In this document: piece after piece, positions 9,741-19,545 of the stretch
Numbering within the stretch: the first letter of the stretch is position 1
Layout: every line of letters begins with the position of its first letter
DNA from: an uncultured Pelagibacteraceae bacterium
GTDB taxonomy: Bacteria > Pseudomonadota > Alphaproteobacteria > Pelagibacterales > Pelagibacteraceae
DNA: 64,000 nucleotides
Assembly: GCA_902626645.1 (NCBI GenBank)
Contig: CACOGC010000005.1
Coordinates: 25,798-89,797, forward strand
Direction: 5' to 3'
Notes under the pieces: model-generated
Database searches by the model: none
The model's input: only the letters and a program-made list of their open reading frames with translations
Told to the model about the DNA's origin: nothing
Program-made: the position numbers and the translations under genes

Positions 9741-11525
9741 TTAAGAAATCAAAGAAGGTTGCTTCTTCATATCTTCTTTTTTAATACCAGCTACTCTTAC
9801 TGGCTTTTTCATAGCATCTCTTCTAAATGGTTCACCAAGCTCTTGATTTAAAATTACTTCTATAAATGTAGTGATACCTTTTTTTTGATCTTCACAAGAT
9901 TGTTTAATTGCAGCCGTGGTCTCTTCCATAGTTTTAACAGTAACACCTTTTAAACCACAGGCATCAGCAACTTTTGCATAACTTAGTTCTGGGTCTAACT
10001 CTGTTCCAACGAAATTATTATCAAACCAAAGAGTTGTATTTCTTTTTTCTGCACCCCATTGGTAGTTTCTAAAGATCACCATTGTAATTGCCGGCCATTC
10101 CTCTCGTGCACAAGAACTCATCTCATTCATACTAATTCCAAAAGCTCCATCCCCTGCAAAACCAATGACTGGTGTATCAGGACAACCTATCTTTGCACCC
10201 AAAATCGATGGGAAACCATAACCACAAGGACCAAATAAACCTGGAGCTAAATACTTTCTTGGTTTTTCAAAAGTAGGATAAGCATTTCCAATTGCACAGT
10301 TATTTCCAATGTCACTTGAAATAATTACATCTTCAGGCATTCCAGCTTGAATTGCTCTCCACGCTTGTCTAGGTGACATTCTATCTTTATCTCTTTCTCT
10401 TGCCTCTTTGTTCCAAACTGTTCCTTCATCATCATCTTCATGATCTAAACTTGATAATTTTTGTAACCATGCAGATTTTGTTTGGTGAATTAAATCTTTT
10501 CTTTTTTGTCTATCGGTATCTCCGGCGTTTGGAGACAATTTTTCTAAAATCTGTGTTGCCACTAATTTTGCATCACCGCTAATTCCAACTGTAACTTTTT
10601 TTGTTAAACCAATTCTATCAGGATTCATATCTACTTGAATTATACTTGCATTCTTAGGCCAATAATCAATTCCATATCCCGGAAGTGTTGAAAATGGATT
10701 TAGTCTTGTTCCTAAAGCTAAAACCACATCTGCTTTTGAAATAAGTTCCATTGCAGCTTTAGATCCATTGTACCCCAATGGCCCAACAGCTAATGGATGA
10801 CTTCCTGGAAAACTATCATTATGTTGATAACCAGAACAAACTGGTGAATCTAATTTTTCCGCAAGTTTTTTTGTTTCTTCTATTGCTCCACCGATAACAA
10901 CTCCCGCTCCAGATAAAATTACAGGAAATTTTGCATTTGATAAAAGTTTTGCAGCTTTATCTATTGCTTCAGCTCCACCACCTTGTCTTTCCAATCTAAC
11001 TATTGGTGGTAATTCTATATCTATAACTTGAGTCCAATAATCTCTCGGTACATTTATTTGTGCAGGTGCGGAACCTCTTATTGCTTTTTCTATAACTCTA
11101 TTTAAAACCTCAGCCATTCTTGATGGATCTCTTACTTCCTCTTGATAACAAACCATATCTTTAAATAAATTCATTTGTTCTACTTCCTGAAAACCACCTT
11201 GCCCCATAGTTTTATTTGCAGCTTGTGGAGTTACTAATAGTAAAGGTGTGTGGTTCCAATATGCAGTTTTAATTGGAGTTACTAATCCAGTTATACCAGG
11301 TCCATTTTGTGCAATGACCATAGACATTTTTCCAGTAGATCTTGTGTAACCATCAGCAATTAATCCACCATTTGTCTCGTGAGCAACATCCCAAAAAGTT
11401 ATTCCTGCATCAGGAAAAATATCAGAGATCGGCATAAATGCTGAGCCAATTATACCAAAAGCATGTTCAATGCCGTGCATTTGTAAAACTTTTACAAAAG
11501 CTTCTTCTGTTGTCATTTTTGTCAT
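9741..11525 (-). CDS. xsc: Sulfoacetaldehyde acetyltransferase
   Basis: 594-aa ThDP enzyme, MTTEEAFVKVLQMHGIEHAFGIIGSAFMPISDIFPDAGI..., matches my knowledge of Xsc; sits with suyAB and sulfite genes. Confidence 0.9.
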   Translation of the reverse strand: MTKMTTEEAFVKVLQMHGIEHAFGIIGSAFMPISDIFPDAGITFWDVAHETNGGLIADGYTRSTGKMSMVIAQNGPGITGLVTPIKTAYWNHTPLLLVTPQAANKTMGQGGFQEVEQMNLFKDMVCYQEEVRDPSRMAEVLNRVIEKAIRGSAPAQINVPRDYWTQVIDIELPPIVRLERQGGGAEAIDKAAKLLSNAKFPVILSGAGVVIGGAIEETKKLAEKLDSPVCSGYQHNDSFPGSHPLAVGPLGYNGSKAAMELISKADVVLALGTRLNPFSTLPGYGIDYWPKNASIIQVDMNPDRIGLTKKVTVGISGDAKLVATQILEKLSPNAGDTDRQKRKDLIHQTKSAWLQKLSSLDHEDDDEGTVWNKEARERDKDRMSPRQAWRAIQAGMPEDVIISSDIGNNCAIGNAYPTFEKPRKYLAPGLFGPCGYGFPSILGAKIGCPDTPVIGFAGDGAFGISMNEMSSCAREEWPAITMVIFRNYQWGAEKRNTTLWFDNNFVGTELDPELSYAKVADACGLKGVTVKTMEETTAAIKQSCEDQKKGITTFIEVILNQELGEPFRRDAMKKPVRVAGIKKEDMKKQPSLIS

Positions 11526-11640
11526 TAATAGAGCCTTTCTAAACGAGTAAACTTATAATTATTTATAAAACTATTTGTTAATTGACGCGATTAATATATA
11601 AGATTTCTCAAAATTCAAACAAACAATTGACACTATATTT

Positions 11641-11925
11641 ATGGCTACTGACATCATAATTCACGATAAAAAGGATAATGTCGGGGTGGTTGTGATTGAA
11701 AAAATAACCCCAAAACAGGATTGTAAATGCTGGATTATGGAGGACGACAGCTCAACAGACATTCAATCAATGGATGAAATACCCTTAGGACACAAAATTG
11801 CAATGGTCGATTTAAAAGAGGGAGATACAATCTTAAAATATGGTCATGATATTGGAAAAGTAGTAAAATCAATTAAAAAAGGTGAGCATGTTCATGTTCA
11901 CAATGTAAAAACAAAGAAATGGTAA
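11641..11925 (+). CDS. suyA: (R)-sulfolactate sulfo-lyase small subunit (SAF/UxaA N-domain family)
   Basis: 94-aa SAF-domain protein directly upstream of SuyB-like gene. Confidence 0.82.
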   Translation: MATDIIIHDKKDNVGVVVIEKITPKQDCKCWIMEDDSSTDIQSMDEIPLGHKIAMVDLKEGDTILKYGHDIGKVVKSIKKGEHVHVHNVKTKKW

Positions 11926-11929
11926 TTAA

Positions 11930-13096
11930 ATGGAAATTCCAAAAAGCTTTTTAGGATATAAAAGAGAAAACGGCAGAGCTGGAACTAGAAATCACGTGAT
12001 TATTTTACCAGTAGACGATATTTCAAATGCTTGTGCAGAAGCAGTTGCAAATAATATAAAAGGCACAATTGCATTACCACATTCTTATGGGCGACTTCAA
12101 TTTGGAGCAGATTTAGAATTACATTTTAGAACTATGATTGGAACAGGTAGTAATCCAAATGTTGCTGCCGTTATTGTCATTGGAATTGAGCCTAAATGGA
12201 CAAAAAGAATTGTAGATGGAATTGCTAAAACAGGAAAACCTGTCGAAGGTTTTCATATCGAACGTACCGGGGATATCGGTACAGTTATGAAAGCCTCAAA
12301 AAAAGCGCAAGAATTTTCTCAATGGGCTTCTGAAAAACAAAGAGAAGAGTGTCCAATGAGTGACTTATGGATTTCAGTTAAGTGTGGAGAGTCAGATACT
12401 ACATCTGGATTAGCATCAAATCCAACCGTTGGAAATTTAATGGAAAAATTAGAACCGATGGGTGTTCATTTATGTTTCGGTGAAACTTCTGAACTTACTG
12501 GTGCAGAGCAAGTTTGTGCAACTAGAGGTGCTACTAAAGAAGCATCAGAAAAGTTTATGAAAACTTGGAATGATTATAATGATTTTATTTTGAAAGAGGC
12601 AACTGATGATCTTTCAGAAAGTCAACCAACTGCTGGAAATATAGCAGGTGGTTTAACCACGATTGAGGAAAAAGCATTTGGAAATTTTCAAAAGATTGGA
12701 AATTTAAAATTTATAGATGTTCTTGAACCTGCTGAGCAACCAGAAAAAGGTCCAGGATTATATTTTATGGATACATCTTCTGCAGCAGCTGAATGTATTA
12801 CACTCCAAGCGGCAGGTGGATTTAATATTCATCTATTTCCAACTGGACAAGGAAATATTGTCGGAAACCCAATTGAACCAGTTGTTAAGTTAACTGCAAA
12901 TCCATTAACAGCAAAAAGTATGAGTGAACATGTAGATTGTGATGTATCTAAAATCCTTTCAAGAGAAATGAATTTATCAGAGGCGGGAGATAAGCTCATT
13001 GAGACAACACTGAGAGTGGCTAATGGAAGATTAACCTGCGCTGAAGCTTTGGGTCATAAAGAATTTGTAATGACAAAGCTTTACAGAAGTGCCTAA
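11930..13096 (+). CDS. suyB: (R)-sulfolactate sulfo-lyase large subunit
   Basis: [37 protein letters not shown]...CGESDTTSG...[12 protein letters not shown], as remembered for SuyB. Confidence 0.87.
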   Translation: MEIPKSFLGYKRENGRAGTRNHVIILPVDDISNACAEAVANNIKGTIALPHSYGRLQFGADLELHFRTMIGTGSNPNVAAVIVIGIEPKWTKRIVDGIAKTGKPVEGFHIERTGDIGTVMKASKKAQEFSQWASEKQREECPMSDLWISVKCGESDTTSGLASNPTVGNLMEKLEPMGVHLCFGETSELTGAEQVCATRGATKEASEKFMKTWNDYNDFILKEATDDLSESQPTAGNIAGGLTTIEEKAFGNFQKIGNLKFIDVLEPAEQPEKGPGLYFMDTSSAAAECITLQAAGGFNIHLFPTGQGNIVGNPIEPVVKLTANPLTAKSMSEHVDCDVSKILSREMNLSEAGDKLIETTLRVANGRLTCAEALGHKEFVMTKLYRSA

Positions 13097-13102
13097 GCCT
13101 TA

Positions 13103-14203
13103 TTGCTCTTTAACAAAGTGTCTTCAAAATTTTTATATATAAAGAGAATTTTCCCAGGTGTTACTTTAGCATTAGTCTTTTTTCTATTTTCACAAGGTAT
13201 AAATAATGTTTTAGCAATTGAAATTTTTGGAACTCCAAAGAGTCCAATATCAACAGTTCTAATTGCAATTCTTCTTGGAATTTTAATGGGAAATGCTTTT
13301 ACTCCAAGACCCGGTATGATGGTTGGACTAGACTTTACCCAACAATATATTTTAAAACTTGGAATTATTTGTTTAGGGATAAGATTAAGTTTTGAGGAAT
13401 TTATTAAATTTGGTTCAATTGCTATACCACTAATAATTGTTTGTATAATAGGTGTATTAATCTTAATTAAACTCTTAATTAAAAAAGTCTCTATATCCTC
13501 AAAAATGTCATATCTTATAGCAATAGGCACAAGTGTTTGTGGCGCAACAGCAATTGTTGCAACGGCACCAGTAATAAATGCAAAAAAAACTGAAATTGCT
13601 TATGCTATTGCGAATATAACTTTATTTGGTGTAATTGCGATGATTGCCTATCCTTATTTTGCGGAGTGGTACTTTAATAATGAGGATCTTAAGGCGGGTC
13701 TTTTTCTTGGAACTTCTATTCATGAAACATCACAAGTAGCTGCAGCTGGTCTAATTTATGATCAGCAATTTAATAGTCCTGAAACTCTTAACGTTGCAAC
13801 AGTGACAAAGTTGATAAGAAATACTTTTTTAGTAATAATGATACCTCTATTCGCTTTTTTATATAACAGAGGCGAAGTAAAAAATAAGAGTTATTCAATT
13901 TTTGACATATTCCCATATTTCGTTCTTGGTTTCATAGGAATGATTTTAGTAAGAAACGTTGGGGACCAAATATTTTCAAATGAAAATGAAAATTATTTTA
14001 TTTGGATGAGTACAATTGAATATTTAAAGATTTTAGCAACAACATTTTTAACAATGGCGATGGCTGCAGTTGGTATTTCTATAAATCTTAGTGAATTGAA
14101 ATCTATGGGTTATAAACCATTTGTCGTAGGATTTATTGCTGCTGTGACTGTGGGGATTATAAGTCTAATTTATATTGAAACTTTATCTAAATTTTTTATT
14201 TAG
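13103..14203 (+). CDS. YeiH-family putative sulfate/sulfite exporter
   Basis: GTSVCGATAIVATAPVINAKKTE and LGTSIHETSQVAAAG motifs. Confidence 0.88.
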   Translation: MLFNKVSSKFLYIKRIFPGVTLALVFFLFSQGINNVLAIEIFGTPKSPISTVLIAILLGILMGNAFTPRPGMMVGLDFTQQYILKLGIICLGIRLSFEEFIKFGSIAIPLIIVCIIGVLILIKLLIKKVSISSKMSYLIAIGTSVCGATAIVATAPVINAKKTEIAYAIANITLFGVIAMIAYPYFAEWYFNNEDLKAGLFLGTSIHETSQVAAAGLIYDQQFNSPETLNVATVTKLIRNTFLVIMIPLFAFLYNRGEVKNKSYSIFDIFPYFVLGFIGMILVRNVGDQIFSNENENYFIWMSTIEYLKILATTFLTMAMAAVGISINLSELKSMGYKPFVVGFIAAVTVGIISLIYIETLSKFFI

Positions 14204-15290
14204 ATTGTTTGGCAGCTTTATTAAAATATTTTTTTCTTAAATCAGAAAGAAACCTTCTTATAAATGCAGCAGCAACTCCAAGTGCAACAGCAAAAAATAT
14301 AGAGAACAATCCATAAGCTATAGGCATTTCTGCTGAAAATTTTTGAACAAGTATGGAGAGAGGAGTTAAATCTTCTTTGCTTGCTTTTCCTATTCCATTC
14401 ATTGCATGTTCAGCAAAAAAAGTGTCATAAGCAATAGCGATACCAACTATCAATAGTAAAATTGCTAATAGCGCTTTTAGTCCTGAACTTTCAATAGATT
14501 GACCAAGTTTTTGTCCTGTTTGCACTCCAATAATTGAGCCAACAACTAATAAAAATACTAAAACTAAATCGATCGAGCCATAGTTAAATGCATGTAAAAA
14601 AGTAACTATTACACTTACAAATATTGTTACAAACAAAGATGTTCCGGGCACCAATCTTGTTGGCATCCCAATTATATAAATCATCGCTGGAACTAGTATA
14701 AATGCTCCACCAATTCCCATTATCGCTGCGATAAAACCAACAAATAATCCAATTATGATTGGTGTAAACGCACTTTCATATAACTTTGATTTTGGGAACC
14801 GCATTCTTAATGGCAATCCATGTATCCAATAATGAACGTGAAGTTTCTTTTTTGTAGTAATATTTTTTTTGGCTTTATCTATTTCACCTAAGCTTTCAAC
14901 CAACATTAGAGTTCCAATAATTGCAAGTATGTACATGTAGGCAAGTGATATTACGGTATCTATTTTTCCTATTCCTTTAAAATACGTGAAGGTATAAATA
15001 CCTAATAAAGTTCCTATCGCACCTCCTATCACAATTATAAAACCCATTTTATAATCTAAAGTATTCTTTAAATAATGTGTTGTTGATCCTGAAACAGATG
15101 TCGCTAAAATATTATTTGCCTCGTTAGCAACTGCATAAGCTGGTGGAACTCCTAAAAAAATTAAAAAGGGTGTCATTAAAAATCCACCGCCAACGCCAAA
15201 TAATCCTGACAAAATACCAACTAATGCACTTAATAAAATTATTTCAAGAGCACTTATATATACTTGGGCTATTGGTAAAAATACTTCCAT
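14196..15290 (-). CDS. TauE/SafE-family sulfite exporter
   Basis: GLFGVGGGFLMTPFLIFLGVPP and IMGIGGAFILVPAMIYIIGMP duplicated motifs. Confidence 0.9.
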   Translation of the reverse strand: MEVFLPIAQVYISALEIILLSALVGILSGLFGVGGGFLMTPFLIFLGVPPAYAVANEANNILATSVSGSTTHYLKNTLDYKMGFIIVIGGAIGTLLGIYTFTYFKGIGKIDTVISLAYMYILAIIGTLMLVESLGEIDKAKKNITTKKKLHVHYWIHGLPLRMRFPKSKLYESAFTPIIIGLFVGFIAAIMGIGGAFILVPAMIYIIGMPTRLVPGTSLFVTIFVSVIVTFLHAFNYGSIDLVLVFLLVVGSIIGVQTGQKLGQSIESSGLKALLAILLLIVGIAIAYDTFFAEHAMNGIGKASKEDLTPLSILVQKFSAEMPIAYGLFSIFFAVALGVAAAFIRRFLSDLRKKYFNKAAKQSK

Positions 15291-15316
15291 TTAAAAAATG
15301 GAACTTTAAATTTTAA

Positions 15317-15454
15317 TTATTTAAAAGTTAAAAAAGTTCCAACAATTATTACACCCCAGCAAGCTAAAATAGCTGAAAAGATCCCTGTCTTAATAAATGC
15401 TGTTTTGTGGTTATAGATTTTTTGGGGGACTTTTTTTATATTTGAAAGGCGCAT
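15317..15454 (-). CDS. 45-aa single-TM small protein in apr cluster
   Basis: MRLSNIKKVPQKIYNHKTAFIKTGIFSAILACWGVIIVGTFLTFK on reverse strand between tauE-like gene and the 116-aa ORF. Confidence 0.6.
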   Translation of the reverse strand: MRLSNIKKVPQKIYNHKTAFIKTGIFSAILACWGVIIVGTFLTFK

Positions 15455-15521
15455 CTAATTCCTCAATAACACCAGACTAAAAATTGTCAAACTTAATTTA
15501 AAAAAAAATGATTTTTTTGGA

Positions 15522-15872
15522 TCAATATATTGTTGCGCCGAAGACTTTAATCTCACCATCCTCAACACCAAGCACTAGCCTTCCAAGGAACTCCCCTGGG
15601 ATTTCTTTATTAGTTTGCTTAATTAGAACTGTGATATGCTCCCCTCTCCTCAAAGTACCGAATGGTTCATAAGTTTCTTTTAAATTTGTTATAAGTTTGT
15701 TATTTGCCCATTGTTTTCCAAGTTCTACCTCATTAGCTCCAAACAGCATCTGGGTAGAAAAATCTCTTGTAAAGCCGCCATAATCTCTCATGTTTGATGA
15801 TTTGACTAAATTATCCCAAAGAGGCTTTCCTATTTCAAAAATTTCCTCATCAGATTTTGATAACAGATCCAT
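15522..15872 (-). CDS. Conserved-looking 116-aa protein of unknown function, apr cluster
   Basis: Co-directional, 23 nt downstream of aprA; no family recognised. Confidence 0.8.
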   Translation of the reverse strand: MDLLSKSDEEIFEIGKPLWDNLVKSSNMRDYGGFTRDFSTQMLFGANEVELGKQWANNKLITNLKETYEPFGTLRRGEHITVLIKQTNKEIPGEFLGRLVLGVEDGEIKVFGATIY

Positions 15873-15895
15873 AGAAATTACTCTTTAAATATAAA

Positions 15896-17755
15896 TTATG
15901 AAGCTTTCTTTTTCTCTTTTTCGTCAACGATATGATAGACAGGTACTTTCTCTAATGAAAATTTCCCAGTTTTTGGATCTCTTCTTGATACAGTAAGACA
16001 ATGCCAATTATCATCATCAAGTTTCATGAAATCTCCCCTGTAATAATAACCAGGCCAACGAGTTTCTTCTCTAAATAAAGTATGTTCAGTTACACACTGA
16101 GAGGTAAGAGCTCTATGTTTTAACTCCCAGGCTCTCATTAATTGATGATAATCTTCAGCACCAACATTCTCTAAATCTTCTTGAAGCCAATCTAATAACT
16201 CCAATCCTCTTTTTAGCAAATTTCCATTAGTCATATAATTTGATGTAATTCCACCTACATACTCATCCATAATCTTCTGAAGTCTTTGTAGACCTTGTAT
16301 TGGTGAAATGTAACTAGGTGAAACTGTACCACCAGTTATTTCATTTTGAGCTATTGTGTAATTATCTAAAGGTTTATAAATGGCTTTTTTAAAATCATCA
16401 CATTGTTTATCTGATACTTTAATTCCTTTAGCTTTTTGATCCTCAATATATTTTACTGCAGCTTTTGCAGCCAATCTACCTTCTGTAAATGAGCCAGATG
16501 AAAATTTATGAGCACTACCACCAACTGTATCACCAGCTCCGAATAGACCATTTATAGTTAACATTCTATTATAGCCCCAAAAATATTCTGGTGGAGAAAG
16601 ATCTTCTGGCCCGCTTACCCACGCTCCTGAGCAAGTTGCATGTGAACCCATTACGTATGGTTCTGAAGTAGTTAATTCTGGATTTGTATATTTAGGATCA
16701 ATGTTTTGTGATGCCCAAACTACAGCTTGACCAACAGTCATACCTAAAAAGTTTTCCCAACCTACTGTTTCTAAATGAGGATCCTGAAAAGCTTCTGTAG
16801 TGACCATATGAATTGGTCCGCCCCCTGCAGCAACTTCTTGAATAAATGCATGATTTCTTAAACATGTTGGAGTTGGGTGATGATCTATATATTCTCCAAC
16901 TAATTCCTTAGTTTGATCATACCATTTCTTCTCATAGTTTTCTCCATTAGCGTTTTGCGTATAAGTTTTTAAATGTAAAAAATAAGCTCCAACTGGACCA
17001 TATCCATCTTTAAATCTACATAAAACAATTCTATTTTCCATCTGAGTCATCTTTGCACCTGCGGCTATAGGTAGTGCATAAGCTGAACCATTGCTCCATG
17101 GAGCGTACCAAGTCCTACCCATACCCTCTCCAACTGCTCTTGGTTTAAAAATATGTGAAGCTCCACCAGCTGCTACAATAACTGTCTTTGATCTAAACAC
17201 ATGGAAATCTCCTGTTCTCATATTAAAACCGACGGCTCCACCAATTCTATTCTCTTGGGACTCATCCATTAATAAATGGGTAACCATAATTCTATTATAA
17301 ATTTTATCTGCTGATTTTTTTGCAGCCTCTGCTACGATAGGTTTATAACTTTCCCCATGTATCATGATTTGCCACTTACCTTCTCTTAAGTATCTTCCGG
17401 TCTTCTCATTTTTCATCATTGGCAAACCCCACTCATCAAACATATGAACTGTTGAGTCAACATGACGAGCCATATCGTAACCTAAATCTTCTCTAACCAT
17501 TCCCATTAAATCATTACGAGCATATCTTACGTGATCTTCAGGTTGATTTTCATCCCATTGCATTCCCATATAGCAATTTATTGCATAAAGACCTTGGGCT
17601 ACTGCTCCACTTCTATCGATGTTTGCTTTTTCAACGCATATAATTTTTAGGTCTCTACCCCAATGTCTGGCTTCAAATGTGGCACCTGTTCCAGCCATAC
17701 CACCACCAACAACTAATACATCACATTCCTCGTAATGAGTTTTGTGCTTTGCCAT
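15896..17755 (-). CDS. aprA: Adenylylsulfate reductase alpha subunit
   Basis: 619 aa; CDVLVVGGGMAGTGATFEARHWG, EKANIDRSGAVAQGLYAINCYMG. Confidence 0.95.
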   Translation of the reverse strand: MAKHKTHYEECDVLVVGGGMAGTGATFEARHWGRDLKIICVEKANIDRSGAVAQGLYAINCYMGMQWDENQPEDHVRYARNDLMGMVREDLGYDMARHVDSTVHMFDEWGLPMMKNEKTGRYLREGKWQIMIHGESYKPIVAEAAKKSADKIYNRIMVTHLLMDESQENRIGGAVGFNMRTGDFHVFRSKTVIVAAGGASHIFKPRAVGEGMGRTWYAPWSNGSAYALPIAAGAKMTQMENRIVLCRFKDGYGPVGAYFLHLKTYTQNANGENYEKKWYDQTKELVGEYIDHHPTPTCLRNHAFIQEVAAGGGPIHMVTTEAFQDPHLETVGWENFLGMTVGQAVVWASQNIDPKYTNPELTTSEPYVMGSHATCSGAWVSGPEDLSPPEYFWGYNRMLTINGLFGAGDTVGGSAHKFSSGSFTEGRLAAKAAVKYIEDQKAKGIKVSDKQCDDFKKAIYKPLDNYTIAQNEITGGTVSPSYISPIQGLQRLQKIMDEYVGGITSNYMTNGNLLKRGLELLDWLQEDLENVGAEDYHQLMRAWELKHRALTSQCVTEHTLFREETRWPGYYYRGDFMKLDDDNWHCLTVSRRDPKTGKFSLEKVPVYHIVDEKEKKKAS

Positions 17756-18225
17756 TAATAATAAACTCCCTTTTTAAAAGACTCTTTAGGGACTGATGGT
17801 AATTCTTTATTTGTATTCAAACCTTCTGGCTCACTATATAACCTTTGTGAATTTATCTCTCCTTGATTAGGTGTATCTCCTTCAGCGAGTTTAGGAATAA
17901 ATTTTCCCCAAGGTTTTGTTGTTATAGGTGAGACAAAGTTTTTTTCAGTACCATTTCTAAATTTTATTTTCCATGAGATTGTGCCTTTTTCTTCTTCTCT
18001 TCTTACTCTCACGCTATGTCCCATTGGAGCAAAATCAGCGTAACCTCTTACATCGATTGCATGATTAGGACATGCTTTAACACATGAATAGCACTCCCAA
18101 CAAAAATTTGGTTCGATATTTTTTGCTCTTCTAATATTTTCATCGATGTGCATGATATCTGAAGGGCATATATCAACACAATGACCACAGCCATCGCATC
18201 TTGTCATGTATACAAAAGTTGACAT
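17755..18225 (-). CDS. aprB: Adenylylsulfate reductase beta subunit
   Basis: CDGCGHCVDICPSDIMH and CWECYSCVKACPNHAID ferredoxin motifs. Confidence 0.95.
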   Translation of the reverse strand: MSTFVYMTRCDGCGHCVDICPSDIMHIDENIRRAKNIEPNFCWECYSCVKACPNHAIDVRGYADFAPMGHSVRVRREEEKGTISWKIKFRNGTEKNFVSPITTKPWGKFIPKLAEGDTPNQGEINSQRLYSEPEGLNTNKELPSVPKESFKKGVYY

Positions 18226-18257
18226 ATTTTTATTTTTCTCCTCTTTCTATTAGCATA

Positions 18258-19052
18258 TTAATAATGTTTTGGCTCTTCTCTTTTTATACCCAGGCCAAAT
18301 TGTTCAGGTGCATCTGCTGGTGGTGGTAAATTATCTCTTGATCCATCAGCTTCAGCTAAATTTTTTTGAATAGCTGCACCAGGTTTGTAAAACATATGAG
18401 CGAATTTAGACCAATAAACTCCACCAAACAAAATTAAATTAGATGCAACAAATAAAATAAAAAATAAATAAGAAAAACCCATTTGGCCGTTAAATTGAGT
18501 AAATGACCAAGCTAAACCAAATGTTGAACATGCAAGTAAGGCTAGGACAAATAAATCTGCTTTAATAATTCTATACCAAGGATGTGCCTCTGCAGAAACA
18601 TCAACTCTTAAAAAAAACCAAAACCAATATCCACCCAAACAAGTTAAAATTGCTCCAACGTGCCAAAGCATTGACCATGTTTGTGAGTTTGATTTTTCAG
18701 CGCCTGTATAGCAGAAAACTAATACTACTGAAGATACCCAGAATAAAATTGTTCCATACATTCCAAGAACATGTGCAAGTCTCCTTTTACCAAGTCCAAG
18801 TTCCGAGGTTGTTCCAATATCTACTATTGTGGTCTTTGCAATTACTGAAACTTTTTCTCCAACACCTAATTTTTTTGTTGCTGAAAGTTTTGCTTTCTTC
18901 GCATTATTAAAAAAGTATGTAAGGTTTTTATGATGGATCATTTGGACAATTGTTCCAACTGCAATTAATAAGATCATCGCAACAATAAAAGACTGCATTG
19001 CAAGTGGTGGAATTGTTTCTGATAAAATTGAAAAAGGATTATTACTTAACAT
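18258..19052 (-). CDS. aprM: Adenylylsulfate reductase membrane anchor (AprM-like)
   Basis: 264-aa multi-TM protein directly upstream of aprB. Confidence 0.82.
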   Translation of the reverse strand: MLSNNPFSILSETIPPLAMQSFIVAMILLIAVGTIVQMIHHKNLTYFFNNAKKAKLSATKKLGVGEKVSVIAKTTIVDIGTTSELGLGKRRLAHVLGMYGTILFWVSSVVLVFCYTGAEKSNSQTWSMLWHVGAILTCLGGYWFWFFLRVDVSAEAHPWYRIIKADLFVLALLACSTFGLAWSFTQFNGQMGFSYLFFILFVASNLILFGGVYWSKFAHMFYKPGAAIQKNLAEADGSRDNLPPPADAPEQFGLGIKREEPKHY

Positions 19053-19143
19053 TTCCGCCTTTTGTTAAATTTTGATTTAACTCTATATATGTTGAATTTA
19101 AAGTTCAACCTCAAACTGCGGTCAATTTGTCTTTTATAACAAG

Positions 19144-19542
19144 CTAATTATTTCTTTTATAATGTTGTTTGTTTGGAATGACTGATCTCACTCCACCTTG
19201 AGGATTGTCAACATCTCCATCTCTTCGAGGAATCAAGTGAAAATGACAATGTAAAATTGATTGACCCGAAACTTTTCCAATATTTGTTCCTAAATTAAAT
19301 CCTTTAACTGATGAATCTTTATTTATAATCTCTATTTTTATGATTTTTATTAAGTCATTACATGCAACTAATTCATTATCAGATAAATCAAAATAATCTT
19401 TAATGTGTCTTTTGGGTATAATTAGGCAATGATGTTTTGAAACAGGGTAAGAATCATAACTTGCATAAGCTAGGTCGTTTTCATGAGCGCATCCGCTTTT
19501 TTTGATATCACAAAATAGACAGGGATTATTTGGATCTTTCAT
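19144..19542 (-). CDS. HIT-family hydrolase
   Basis: QSILHCHFHLIPR HIT motif. Confidence 0.93.
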   Translation of the reverse strand: MKDPNNPCLFCDIKKSGCAHENDLAYASYDSYPVSKHHCLIIPKRHIKDYFDLSDNELVACNDLIKIIKIEIINKDSSVKGFNLGTNIGKVSGQSILHCHFHLIPRRDGDVDNPQGGVRSVIPNKQHYKRNN

Positions 19543-19545
19543 GCA

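Noticed and set aside
13093-13530. 145-aa minus-strand ORF opposite the YeiH-family gene
   Set aside because: Mirror of a strongly supported membrane-protein gene; no motif.
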